Assembly: GCA_965227145.1 (NCBI GenBank)
Contig: OZ245730.1
Coordinates: forward strand, 2,232,001 to 2,296,000
DNA: 64,000 nt
Origin: JACKAQ01 sp965227145
Lineage (GTDB): Bacteria > Calditrichota > Calditrichia > RBG-13-44-9 > J075
Direction: 5' to 3'
Of the stretch, positions 19,013 through 28,200 are shown piece after piece. How positions within the stretch are numbered: position 1 is the first letter of the stretch; every line of letters starts with the position of its first letter. A model generated the notes under the pieces. That model saw only the letters and a program-made list of their open reading frames with translations, did no database searches and was not told where the DNA came from. Made by a program: the position numbers and the translations under genes.

Positions 19013-19251
19013 TTATTTGACGGATTATTCATTTCAATTCAACAATCACAACATATTATTTCAAAAAACATTTCATGTTAAGTAATAATGTGGATTGCCG
19101 AATTTTTGGCAGCAGTCAATTCTAAATTTCGCGAACGTTTTTCAAATTTATATTTCTTTCACAAATCTTTTTAAATGATTGAACTATTTGTGCCTTGTGG
19201 TTAATTTTGAATCACAAAATCATCATCGAACTTTTAAAAGGAGCGTTGGTT

Positions 19252-20175
19252 ATGAAAATTACGGTAGTTGGCGCTGGAAATGTGGGGGCAACCACAGCTC
19301 AGCGAATTGCAGATCAGGAATTAGCAAATGAATGCGTATTGGTAGATATTGTGGAAGGAATTCCGCAGGGAAAAGCGTTGGACATGTGGGAATCGATGCC
19401 ATGCCTGGGCAGTGATTGCCGGATTATCGGGGCAAATGGTTACGAAGAAACCAAAGATTCCGACATTGTTGTAATCACCGCCGGACTCGCCCGCAAGCCG
19501 GGAATGAGCCGCGATGATTTGCTCACCAAAAACGTGCAAATCGTAAAAAGCGTAACTGAACAAGTTGCCAAATTCTCTCCGAATTCAATTATTATTGTTG
19601 TATCAAATCCGTTGGATGCGATGGTTTATACCGCTTACAAAGTTTCCGGTTTTCCGCATCATCGCGTATTCGGGATGGCTGGCGTGCTGGATACAGCGCG
19701 TTATCGCTCTTTCGTTGCGCTGGAACTGGATGTTTCGGTGAAAGATATTCAGGCATTGGTGCTCGGCGGACACGGCGATACGATGGTTCCGCTGCCGCGT
19801 TACACAATGGTTGGCGGCATTCCGCTGCCGGAATTGATTTCGCAAGAGCGTATCGATGCAATTGTTGACCGCACCCGCAAAGGCGGCGGCGAAATCGTCG
19901 GGCTGCTGAAAACCGGCAGCGCATATTACGCAACCTCCGCAGCTGTGTTGGAGATGGTTGAATCAATCGTAAAAGATAAAAAACGAATTTTGCCCTGTGC
20001 CGCATATTTGCAAGGCGAATATGGCTACAAAGATATGTATATGGGCGTGCCGATCAAAATTGGCAAAAACGGCGTCGAAAAAGTGTTCGAACTTGCACTG
20101 AACGATACCGAAAAAGCCATGCTGGAAAATTCCGCAGAAGCCGTTCGCGGATTGATGGCAGATATTAAGTTGTAA
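19252..20175 (+). CDS. mdh: Malate dehydrogenase (LDH-like type)
   Basis: A 307-residue NAD-dependent malate dehydrogenase interconverting malate and oxaloacetate. The Rossmann motif GAGNVGATTA (residues 7-16) is followed by the LVDIVEG cofactor-specificity acidic residue; RKPGMSRDDLL contributes the substrate-binding Arg, with GGHGDTMVPL carrying the catalytic His. The Arg-Lys-Pro-Gly-Met substrate loop indicates malate rather than lactate. The start is set by AAAAGGAG before the ATG at 19252; the frame extends 19 codons upstream without support. A strong terminator directly follows, so it is a single-gene unit. Confidence 0.97.
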   Translation: MKITVVGAGNVGATTAQRIADQELANECVLVDIVEGIPQGKALDMWESMPCLGSDCRIIGANGYEETKDSDIVVITAGLARKPGMSRDDLLTKNVQIVKSVTEQVAKFSPNSIIIVVSNPLDAMVYTAYKVSGFPHHRVFGMAGVLDTARYRSFVALELDVSVKDIQALVLGGHGDTMVPLPRYTMVGGIPLPELISQERIDAIVDRTRKGGGEIVGLLKTGSAYYATSAAVLEMVESIVKDKKRILPCAAYLQGEYGYKDMYMGVPIKIGKNGVEKVFELALNDTEKAMLENSAEAVRGLMADIKL

Positions 20176-20201
20176 TATTTTCAACCATTTAGTGTTCGTT
20201 G

Positions 20202-20229
20202 AAGCGCTCCAGTTTGGAGCGCTTTTTTT
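20202..20229 (+). terminator. Rho-independent terminator after mdh
   Basis: A perfect nine-base stem AAGCGCTCC / GGAGCGCTT with a five-base loop AGTTT is followed by seven T. It is 26 bases after the mdh stop. Confidence 0.95.
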
Positions 20230-20321
20230 GTACCGAACCGAATCCTGTGGTGTTTTTTGATGAACAAAATATTAAATTGAACCATAAATAAATCAAAATG
20301 GTTCAAAAGCGAGGTGCCTTC

Positions 20322-20579
20322 ATGAAATCAATTACCATTCACAACCTGGACGATACGCTTGAGGCATTGATCCGCGCAAAAGCAAAGAAAAACGGGTTAA
20401 GCCTGAACAAGACAATTCAACTCTTACTGCGCCAATCGCTCGGTTTAAGTGCGCAGGCTTCGAACGATTACAAAAGTGATTTTCAGGAGTTGTGCGGTGT
20501 TTGGTCCGGGGCGGATGAAGCGGCATTTAATGCACAAGTTCAGGATTTAAACGAAGTAAATCCGGATGATTGGCGATGA
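20322..20579 (+). CDS. Antitoxin of VapBC-type pair (ribbon-helix-helix)
   Basis: An 85-residue protein starting MKSITIHNLDD, the beta strand and turn of ribbon-helix-helix antitoxins of the FitA/VapB group; the helices (LEALIRAKAKKNGLSLNKTIQLLLRQSL) follow. The C-terminal tail, acidic and Trp-containing, would thread into the toxin active site. A GAGGTG site lies seven bases before the ATG at 20322; the frame is open eight codons earlier without support. Its stop overlaps the toxin ATG (ATGA), the coupling normal for toxin-antitoxin operons. The dimer probably represses its own promoter. Confidence 0.85.
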   Translation: MKSITIHNLDDTLEALIRAKAKKNGLSLNKTIQLLLRQSLGLSAQASNDYKSDFQELCGVWSGADEAAFNAQVQDLNEVNPDDWR

Positions 20580-20971
20580 GAAAAATTCTGTTAGATACCA
20601 ATGCCTACAGCAGTTTTTTGGGTGGCAATCAGGACGTTTTGGATGCGTTGGCGAAAGCGGACATTGTATATTTGTCAGTTTTTGTATTGGGTGAATTATT
20701 TGCCGGCTTTAAAGGTAGTGAAAAGGAAGCTTGGAATAAATCTCTGTTACAGAAATTTATAGAAAAGCCGACGGTTAGCTTGCTCAACACCACCACAGAA
20801 ACCGCAGAAATTTTTGGAACGATCAAAAACGCACTTAAAAAAGAGGGCAATCCGATTCCTATTAACGATGTTTGGATTGCCGCACATTGTCTCGAGACAG
20901 GTTCTGTTTTAGTGACATTCGACACTCATTTTGTGAAAATTTCTGGGTTGCGAATTTGGAAAAACCTTTAA
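20576..20971 (+). CDS. PIN-domain toxin, VapC type
   Basis: A 131-residue PIN-domain ribonuclease. The acidic triad or quartet that binds metal is visible: Asp7 in LLDTNAY, Glu in LGELFAG, Asp in PINDVWIAAH and Asp in TFDTHF. VapC toxins cleave tRNA or rRNA when not bound by their antitoxin. The ATG overlaps the antitoxin stop by ATGA. The pair stands alone between the mdh terminator and the ornithine aminotransferase, consistent with a mobile or horizontally gained module, but no flanking repeats or integrase were seen. Target RNA is unknown. Confidence 0.9.
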   Translation: MRKILLDTNAYSSFLGGNQDVLDALAKADIVYLSVFVLGELFAGFKGSEKEAWNKSLLQKFIEKPTVSLLNTTTETAEIFGTIKNALKKEGNPIPINDVWIAAHCLETGSVLVTFDTHFVKISGLRIWKNL

Positions 20972-21121
20972 TTTCAGCCCGGAATCAATTGGTTACAAAC
21001 CCGCCCAACAGTGTTTTTTTCTTATTGCCAAATCAGCCCCAAATCGCTATTTTTCCCACAGAATAACAAAAGTAGTTGAAAAATATTCGTACCCGAAACC
21101 CCATTTTCTCACGGAGGACCA

Positions 21122-22351
21122 ATGCCAAAACTTAGTTCAAAAGATTATATGGAGATGGAGAGTCGTTATGGTGCACACAACTATCACCCGCTGGAAGTCG
21201 TTCTCGCCAAAGGAAAAGGCGTTTGGGTGTGGGATGTGGAAGGCGAAAAATACATGGACTTCCTCTCTGCTTACAGCGCTGTAAATCAGGGTCATTGCCA
21301 TCCAAAAATATTGAATGCGATGGTCGAGCAAGCCCAAACGCTCGCGCTCACATCCCGCGCATTTTACAATAATGTTTTGGGTGAATACGAAAAATATGTA
21401 ACCGAACTGTTCGGCTACGACAAAGTGTTGCCGATGAACACCGGTGTCGAAGGTGTTGAAACCGCCATCAAGCTTGCCCGGAAATGGGCGTATGACGTAA
21501 AAGGCGTGCCCAACAATCAGGCAAAAGTTGTCTTCGCTGAAGGAAATTTTCATGGCAGAACGCTGACCATCGTTTCTGCATCCACGGACCCGGATTGCAA
21601 AGAGGGATTTGGCCCGTATATGCCCGGCATCGAAGTGATTCCCTACAACGATACCGATGCGCTGGCCAAAGCGCTGGAAGACCCGAATGTTTGTGCATTT
21701 CTGGTGGAGCCGATTCAGGGCGAAGCCGGTGTAATGGTGCCGGATAACGGCTATCTCAAAAAAGCGCACGAGTTGTGCAAATCCAAAAATGTGCTGCTCA
21801 TTTGCGACGAAGTGCAAACCGGATTGTGCCGGACCGGCAAAATGCTCGCTTCCGATCACGAAGGTATTCGCCCCGATATGATTATTTTGGGGAAAGCGTT
21901 GTCCGGCGGCATGCTGCCCGTATCTGCTGTGCTCTGCGATGACGAAATTATGCTGACCATCAAACCCGGACAGCACGGCTCCACTTATGGCGGCAATCCG
22001 CTGGCATGCCGGGTCGCCATTGCATCGCTGGAGGTTTTGCTGGAAGAAAAACTGGCAGAAAACGCCGAACGGTTGGGCAACCATTTCCGGGCTGAAGTGC
22101 AGAAAATGGTCGATAAATACCCGCATGTCACGCTGGTGCGCGGGAAAGGATTGCTGAACGCCATCGTTATCGAACCGACCAAAGATGGCAAAACCGCGTG
22201 GGATGTTTGTGTTGAACTGAAAAACCACGGTTTGCTGGCGAAGCCGACCCATACCCATATTATCCGTTTCGCGCCACCGCTGATTATTAATGATGAAGAA
22301 ATTAACTGGGCGCTCGAACGCATCGAAACGGTGCTCAAAAAATTCAATTAA
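21122..22351 (+). CDS. rocD: Ornithine aminotransferase (ornithine--oxo-acid transaminase)
   Basis: A 409-residue class III PLP aminotransferase. The N terminus (SRYGAHNYHPLEVVLAKGKG) and the NTGVEGVETAIKLARKW and EPIQGEAGV segments match ornithine delta-aminotransferase better than acetylornithine transaminase. The PLP Asp is in CDEVQTGLCRTG and the Schiff-base Lys in ILGKALSGG at about 258. It makes glutamate-5-semialdehyde from ornithine, linking arginine and proline/glutamate metabolism. An excellent GGAGG site precedes the ATG and a terminator follows the stop, so it is monocistronic. Confidence 0.92.
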   Translation: MPKLSSKDYMEMESRYGAHNYHPLEVVLAKGKGVWVWDVEGEKYMDFLSAYSAVNQGHCHPKILNAMVEQAQTLALTSRAFYNNVLGEYEKYVTELFGYDKVLPMNTGVEGVETAIKLARKWAYDVKGVPNNQAKVVFAEGNFHGRTLTIVSASTDPDCKEGFGPYMPGIEVIPYNDTDALAKALEDPNVCAFLVEPIQGEAGVMVPDNGYLKKAHELCKSKNVLLICDEVQTGLCRTGKMLASDHEGIRPDMIILGKALSGGMLPVSAVLCDDEIMLTIKPGQHGSTYGGNPLACRVAIASLEVLLEEKLAENAERLGNHFRAEVQKMVDKYPHVTLVRGKGLLNAIVIEPTKDGKTAWDVCVELKNHGLLAKPTHTHIIRFAPPLIINDEEINWALERIETVLKKFN

Positions 22352-22382
22352 GCGACGAATTGAATTTGCAACTGATCTTCAA

Positions 22383-22437
22383 ATGCCTCAAACCTGTTTT
22401 AAATTTTAAATATTGAAGCGGTTTGAGGCATCATTTT
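22383..22437 (+). terminator. Terminator-like stem after rocD
   Basis: A perfect twelve-base stem ATGCCTCAAACC / GGTTTGAGGCAT with a 25-base AT-rich loop is followed by CATTTTTAG. The long loop makes it less canonical. Confidence 0.7.
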
Positions 22438-22501
22438 TAGTAGGATTTTTTTACGCGACAATTGTAATTGACAACTGATAATTGACAAAACAGGAGGCTC
22501 C

Positions 22502-23437
22502 ATGAAAATATTGATATCTGACAAATCTTCGCCCGTTTGCGAGCAAATTTTGCGCGATGCCGGACACGATGTCGATGTAAACACCGGGCTTTCGCCGGAA
22601 GAACTGGCGAAAACAATTCCCGCATATCACGGATTAATTGTTCGCAGCGCCACCAAAGTTACCTGCGAAATCATCGATGCAGCCAAATCGTTGAAGTTGA
22701 TCGGGCGCGCCGGAACCGGTGTGGACAACATCGACGTAGCTTACGCCCGCGAACGCGATATTGTGGTAATGAACACGCCCGGCGGCAACAGCAACGCCGT
22801 AGCCGAACTGACGCTTGCGCAAATGCTCAATCTCGCACGAGATGTGTTCAACGCGACAACATCAATCAAAGCGCATCGCTGGGAAAAGAAAAATTTCAAA
22901 GGATACGAGATTTCCGGCAAAACGCTCGGACTGCTCGGCTACGGCCGGGTGAGCCGGTTGCTCGGTCAAAAAGCGCTGGCGCTCGGCATGACCGTGCTGT
23001 GTTTCGATCCCAAAATCGCCAAAAATATCGAAGATTGCGATGGCATTCAACTGGTTGCAAGTGTGGATGATGTGTTGCAAAAAGCAGATTATTTATCGAT
23101 GAACCTGACCCGGCGCGATGACACGCGAAACTTCCTCGGCAAAGCCGAATTCTCAAAAATGAAGCGCGGTTCATATTTCTTGAATGGCGCACGTGGCGGT
23201 TTGGTCGATGAAAAAGCGCTGCTTGCCGCGCTCGATGACGGCACTTTGGCCGGCGCAGCACTGGACGTTTTCGAAGCCGAGCCACCGGTTGATTTCACGC
23301 TGATCGATCACCCGAAAGTGATTTGCACACCGCATATCGGCGCGGCAAGTTTCGAAGCGCAGGAAAATGTCGCGGCTGCTGTCGCGCATCAATTCGCAGA
23401 TTTTTTCGCCGGAAAAGGTGCGACAAACGCCGTTTGA
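22502..23437 (+). CDS. serA: D-3-phosphoglycerate dehydrogenase-like 2-hydroxyacid dehydrogenase
   Basis: A 311-residue D-2-hydroxyacid dehydrogenase most like the short SerA form, which starts serine synthesis by oxidising 3-phosphoglycerate. Seen are the substrate loop GRAGTGVDNIDV, the catalytic Arg in NGARGGLVDE, the Glu in FEAEPP and the His in CTPHIGAAS. It has no C-terminal ACT regulatory domain, so serine feedback is not expected. The nucleotide-binding turn reads GYGRVS rather than the usual GxGxxG. An AGGAGG site precedes the ATG. A neighbouring pdxS/pdxT pair might suggest a vitamin B6 link, but another hydroxyacid substrate remains possible. Confidence 0.8.
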   Translation: MKILISDKSSPVCEQILRDAGHDVDVNTGLSPEELAKTIPAYHGLIVRSATKVTCEIIDAAKSLKLIGRAGTGVDNIDVAYARERDIVVMNTPGGNSNAVAELTLAQMLNLARDVFNATTSIKAHRWEKKNFKGYEISGKTLGLLGYGRVSRLLGQKALALGMTVLCFDPKIAKNIEDCDGIQLVASVDDVLQKADYLSMNLTRRDDTRNFLGKAEFSKMKRGSYFLNGARGGLVDEKALLAALDDGTLAGAALDVFEAEPPVDFTLIDHPKVICTPHIGAASFEAQENVAAAVAHQFADFFAGKGATNAV

Positions 23438-23566
23438 GTTTCCCGAAACTTTCGAAATTTAAGAAATAATTGTAAAATCCACCGGTACGGGTTTATATTC
23501 CTTTGTTACAGATTTGATAACCAAAATCAGCAACAAATAATGAATTCATTATAAGGAGTTACAACG

Positions 23567-24457
23567 TTGAGCATGTTAACAAACAAAGATTTTCAGGTCA
23601 AAGTAGGGTTGGCTGAAATGCTCAAAGGCGGCGTAATTATGGACGTCACCAACGCCGAACAAGCCAAAATTGCCGAAGACGCCGGCGCAGTTGCCGTAAT
23701 GGCGCTGGAGCGAATTCCTGCAGATATCCGTTCGCAGGGCGGCGTTGCGCGTATGAGCAATCCCCGTTTGATCAAAGAAATCCAGAAAACTGTTTCGATT
23801 CCCGTAATGGCGAAAGTCCGTATCGGTCACTTTGCGGAAGCACAAATTTTACAATCACTTGGCATCGATTTTATCGACGAAAGCGAAGTGCTCACACCCG
23901 CCGATGAAGAATATCATGTTGACAAATTTGCCTACAAAGCGCCGTTCGTTTGTGGCTGCCGGGAAATCGGCGAAGCCCTTCGTCGGATCGGCGAGGGCGC
24001 GGCGTTGTTGCGCACAAAAGGTGAAGCCGGTACCGGAAACATCGTGGAAGCCGTTCGGCACATGCGTTCTGTTCAGCGGGAAATCAAGCGCATCACCACG
24101 TTAGGCAACGAAGAATTGGTCACCTACGCAAAAGGCATTGGTGCGCCGGTGGATCTGGTTCGCTACGTTCAGGAAAACGGCAAATTGCCGGTTCCGAACT
24201 TTGCGGCCGGCGGCATCGCAACCCCGGCAGACGCATCGTTGATGATGCAGTTGGGCGCCGAATCCGTTTTCGTCGGCAGTGGCATTTTCAAATCGGATGA
24301 TCCGGCGGAACGCGCCCGCGCTATCGTTTTGGCGACTACCCATTTCAACGATCCGGATATTGTCTGCAAAGCCTCCGAAGGCCTGCGCGATGCCATGCCC
24401 GGTCTGGAAATCGGCGAAATTCCCGAAAACCAGATTATGCAAAACCGTGGCTGGTAA
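23567..24457 (+). CDS. pdxS: Pyridoxal 5'-phosphate synthase lyase subunit PdxS
   Basis: A 296-residue (beta/alpha)8 barrel that condenses ribose 5-phosphate, glyceraldehyde 3-phosphate and ammonia into PLP. The KVGLAEMLKGGVIMDVTNAEQAKIAEDAGA start, the MAKVRIGHFAEAQIL segment with the active Lys, and the GEAGTGN phosphate loop are all nearly invariant in the family. The start is a TTG at 23567, eight bases after GGAG; an ATG two codons on is the alternative. It forms a dodecamer with PdxT, encoded about 100 bases downstream beyond a terminator-like hairpin. Confidence 0.97.
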   Translation: MSMLTNKDFQVKVGLAEMLKGGVIMDVTNAEQAKIAEDAGAVAVMALERIPADIRSQGGVARMSNPRLIKEIQKTVSIPVMAKVRIGHFAEAQILQSLGIDFIDESEVLTPADEEYHVDKFAYKAPFVCGCREIGEALRRIGEGAALLRTKGEAGTGNIVEAVRHMRSVQREIKRITTLGNEELVTYAKGIGAPVDLVRYVQENGKLPVPNFAAGGIATPADASLMMQLGAESVFVGSGIFKSDDPAERARAIVLATTHFNDPDIVCKASEGLRDAMPGLEIGEIPENQIMQNRGW

Positions 24458-24494
24458 TTCCGGAACTGACGGAAAAAGAATTGAATTTTACCCG

Positions 24495-24529
24495 AGCAGC
24501 GCAATTTATTTTGCGCTGCTTCTTTTTTT
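24495..24529 (+). terminator. Rho-independent terminator between pdxS and pdxT
   Basis: A perfect ten-base stem AGCAGCGCAA / TTGCGCTGCT with a six-base loop is followed by TCTTTTTTT. Its position inside the pdxS-pdxT pair suggests partial termination or a separate pdxT promoter. Confidence 0.9.
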
Positions 24530-24559
24530 GGCTAAAATTAGAAATCAGGAGATGATCAG

Positions 24560-25135
24560 ATGCGATTGGGTGTTTTGGCGCTGCAGGGCGATTTTTATCT
24601 ACATTTTGAACGCATTCGCGAACTCGGCATCGATGCCGCATATGTGAAAAAACCGAATGAATTGTGGGATTGCCACGGGTTGATTATTCCCGGCGGCGAA
24701 TCTACAACTCTGGTTAAATTGCTGAAAAATATTGATTTATACGATGAAATTCCCAAATTCAACAAAAGATTTCCGGTATTCGGCACATGCGCCGGCGCAA
24801 TTTTGCTCAGCCAACATGTGACCAATCATCCGGTGGAATCGTTCAAATTACTGGATGTGGATATCGAGCGAAATGCCTACGGCACGCAAATCGATTCCTT
24901 TTTTGAAGATATCGCACTGGACTTCGGCGGACAGCCGGAAACGGTGGAAGCCGTGTTTATTCGCGCACCCAAATTTACGCGAATCGGTGAAAACGTGCGG
25001 ATTTTGGCACGGCACAACGGCGATGTGGTGATGGTGGAAAGCGAAAATGCAATGGCAGCCACGTTTCACCCGGAGCTGACCAAATCTACCCGCATTCACG
25101 AATATTTTGCGGATAAAGTTCGTAAGTGTCTGTAA
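24560..25135 (+). CDS. pdxT: Pyridoxal 5'-phosphate synthase glutaminase subunit PdxT
   Basis: A 191-residue class I glutamine amidotransferase that supplies ammonia to PdxS. The start MRLGVLALQGDFYLH, the PGGESTT loop, the nucleophile Cys in FGTCAGAILL, and the His/Glu of the triad in ATFHPELT are all visible. An AGGAG site lies eight bases before the ATG. The pair uses the DXP-independent route to vitamin B6. A terminator lies upstream, so its level relative to pdxS may be set by readthrough or a private promoter in the 100-base gap. Confidence 0.97.
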   Translation: MRLGVLALQGDFYLHFERIRELGIDAAYVKKPNELWDCHGLIIPGGESTTLVKLLKNIDLYDEIPKFNKRFPVFGTCAGAILLSQHVTNHPVESFKLLDVDIERNAYGTQIDSFFEDIALDFGGQPETVEAVFIRAPKFTRIGENVRILARHNGDVVMVESENAMAATFHPELTKSTRIHEYFADKVRKCL

Positions 25136-25168
25136 ATATTTTTTTTGTTAAAAATCATTTTGAATAAA

Positions 25169-25200
25169 AAAAGCCCGGCTGAAATCAACCGGGCTTTTGC
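25169..25200. terminator. Bidirectional terminator between pdxT and the PorU-like gene
   Basis: An eight-base stem AAGCCCGG / CCGGGCTT, flanked by A and T runs on both sides and with a ten-base loop, lies between two convergent genes. The T run on each strand allows it to work both ways. Confidence 0.92.
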
Positions 25201-25218
25201 TTTTTAATGTCGAATTTG

Positions 25219-28200
25219 CTATCGCGTAATGGCAAGTTTCTCAATTTTTTCCAGCGTTTTCTCGCCGTCATCAACCACTACTTTGTAAAGATAGACACCG
25301 TTTGCAACCAGATCGCCATCTTCATCGCGCCCGTCCCAGGTTATTTTATTGAATCCTGCGCGGGCGGTATCGCGAATTTCACGAATCAATCGGCCGTAAA
25401 CCGTGTAAATTTTGATGCTCGCTTCGCCAATGCCGTTCGGTGATTGATATTGAAATGTGAACGTCGTTTCATCAGCAAAAGGGTTCGGGTAATTGATCAC
25501 CCGGTCGAGCATCAGATTGCTGGCGGATGCCGTCGTAAAACTCAGCTGCGATTCGGAATAATTGTTCAAATTATCCCACGCGGAGATTTTGAGGGTGTGC
25601 GTACCGTTGGAAAGGGTAGGGAGGGCGTAGCGCAATTTGCCGCTGGTAAAGCTGTTGACATCGTAAACAAAAAATTCTGTGACATCTTTTCGAATGTTGT
25701 CATCGATAATCAGCTCGATGCGGTGCCCGACTTCGCCGGTGAGGTTGATGCCGTTCTCATCGACCAATTCCACCACCAATTCCGATTGTTGCTGAACATA
25801 ATCGCCGTCAAAAAAATCGGGCTGTTCGGCAAATGAGAAATCGATGCCGGGACCTTCTGCATCAACAACCTGGCTGGCTGTTCCGAAAAACAGCAAATCA
25901 TTTTCAAATCCGGCGGCGTCGCCATCGTCGCTCCATGCGTAAATGCTCAATCTGCCGGTGCGTGTGTTCCTGTATTTTATGGATTTAGGCACGATAAATC
26001 CGGCATCTTCGATTAAGCCGTTTGTCACCGAAACAACCCCTTTGAAAATGGTGCCGCCCTGATAAATATACCGGCGATTGATAATGGTGTTGAATACGCT
26101 ATCCACCGCATCGTAAACGCGGATGAGCGCTTTACCGTTAAAATTGCTGAGAATTTGTCCGGTGCTGTCTGTGATTGCGGCGTTGAGCGAAACCTTGGAG
26201 AGCGCTTTCAGCGTATCCGAACCGGCGCTGGTGATGTTATCCACCCGAACAACTTTTTCTGGATCGGCGAGTTGCAGTGCGACATCGCCAAAAAGGTGGT
26301 ATTTCTGATCGTTTGTATCGCCGCTTAACGCGATGTTGAACGCATCGCCGAGGACGCGCGAGCGTCTGGTTTCATCAATATTATAAAATAGCGCGGCAAC
26401 AAAATCTTCCACGAAAAACAGGTTGTCAAAGGAAAACGTCGGGCGCGATGCCGCCAAAGAAATAATACCGCCACCTTCCGGTGCCCAAACCATTTCTTCC
26501 GCCATCGATGGAATTGCCGGATTGTCATATTTTCCCCATGTGCAGGTTGCGGCAATCCAGATCGGCAATCGCCCGGAATTCTGGATGAGCGGCAGATCGC
26601 GGGCGCGGGTGAGCGCCTGTTCGTGTGCCCAGGTGTTGGGATCGCCGTGCCCGAAGAAGTTGACAATCAGCGTGCCGCGATTAATCTGGTTCAATAAATC
26701 TGTGGTTGCTTTGGGTTTTTGGCGACCCAAACCGCCGGCCTGGGTATCGTAATCCACTAAAAATATTTTAGTTACATCAAATTTTTGAGGGATATTCCGG
26801 AATATTTTTTCGCTTTGATCGGTGTGATAATATTCCCCGCAACTGCCGCCGCCGGCGCATTCGTCATCCGCAACCAATGTGATGGTCGATTGCCATCCGG
26901 CGTAAGATTCCTGCGTATTTTTGTATGCATCCTGATATGCCCGCATTTTGTTGATATAGTTGGTCACATCCGATGGCGAATTGGCGGGCAATCGGGCAAT
27001 GGGAATTTGCGGATCCAGCCGGCTGATGCTGGTTGCAGCAAATGCGGTGTAAAATAAATCGGTGCACCGGCTGGTGATGTCATCCTGATATGTGATCTGA
27101 AATGTGGGGATGTGATTGACATAATTGGGTTGGGCAATGTTTCTGTAATCGTAGCTGCCATCGCCGAGAAGCTGCACATAATGCGGGCGCAGCCGTGCGG
27201 GATCTGCGGAATTACTGCCCCAATTTTCATAAGCGTATTTCAGGAAATCGCGAATTGCCGCAGGATCGCCAACGCCGGATGAAAATTCCAGAAAAATATC
27301 GTCAACGAGAATGCGTTCTGCTTCCATTTCGCCGGGAGCCTGATTCTCTTTGAAATTTTCCCAATCCTGCGCAACATCGTACAGTTCTTTACTGGTGAGA
27401 ATCAGCAATTTGCCAACGCGATTCGGATCGCGCAAATTGGGACGATTTTCCACCTGTTCGATACCGGAAACAGATTTTATCGCGGCATCTGCAAATACAT
27501 AGTAGCTTTTTTTTGCCGAGCCGATCGGTGTAGCCGGTTGATGGAAGGTGACGGTCGAGCTGTTGCTCAGCGGCGTGATTTGGCGAACATTCGCGAAATC
27601 GCTGACATCCCAAACGCGATTATTGGACGCCGCAAGATTTGTTACAGAAAACGCCACCGGCGCAGCGCCGATGTCGTAATAAAATTTCAGAAAGTTGTTT
27701 TCCGCCTGAAATCGCCGGGGAATCCGTATTTCAAAATAATCCAGAAACATGTAGCTGCCTTCCAGATTCGCGGTGTAATCCACTGTAAACGAATTTGAAC
27801 CGGCGTTAAGCGTTGTAATATTAACAGAATTGATCCGTTCGGAGCTGGATGTAAATATAATATTATCAGCGATTTGGCTGCCGTTTACCAATAAATCGGT
27901 TGTGTAGCGATAGCTGCGATTGTCATACCAATGCGCACCGGAACCGCCCTTTAATCGATATGAAAAATTTCCCGCACCGCTAACAATACTATTGGGCAAA
28001 TTAAACGAGATGCTTTTTTGTTCGGCAGTGCCCTGAAAACGTTCCCAATACCAATCCAGTCCGGATTCCAGAATGCTGAAATTATCCTCGCTGAAATGAA
28101 GCAAATCGGTAAACTGGTCGGGCGTAACCGCACTGGTAATTTGTTGGGATGGGGTAATTTCCATCCGTTTTCCAGTGTTTTGGTTGAAAGTGAGCAGGTA

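Noticed and set aside
21137..22258. A 373-codon minus-strand open frame opposite rocD
   Set aside because: Fully inside a clear ornithine aminotransferase gene on the other strand; composition (Phe, His, Gln) is that of a shadow frame.
22465..22488. TAATTGACAA repeated twice before serA as tandem -35 elements
   Set aside because: No -10 hexamer follows at a suitable distance; low-complexity AATTG repeats are common in intergenic DNA.
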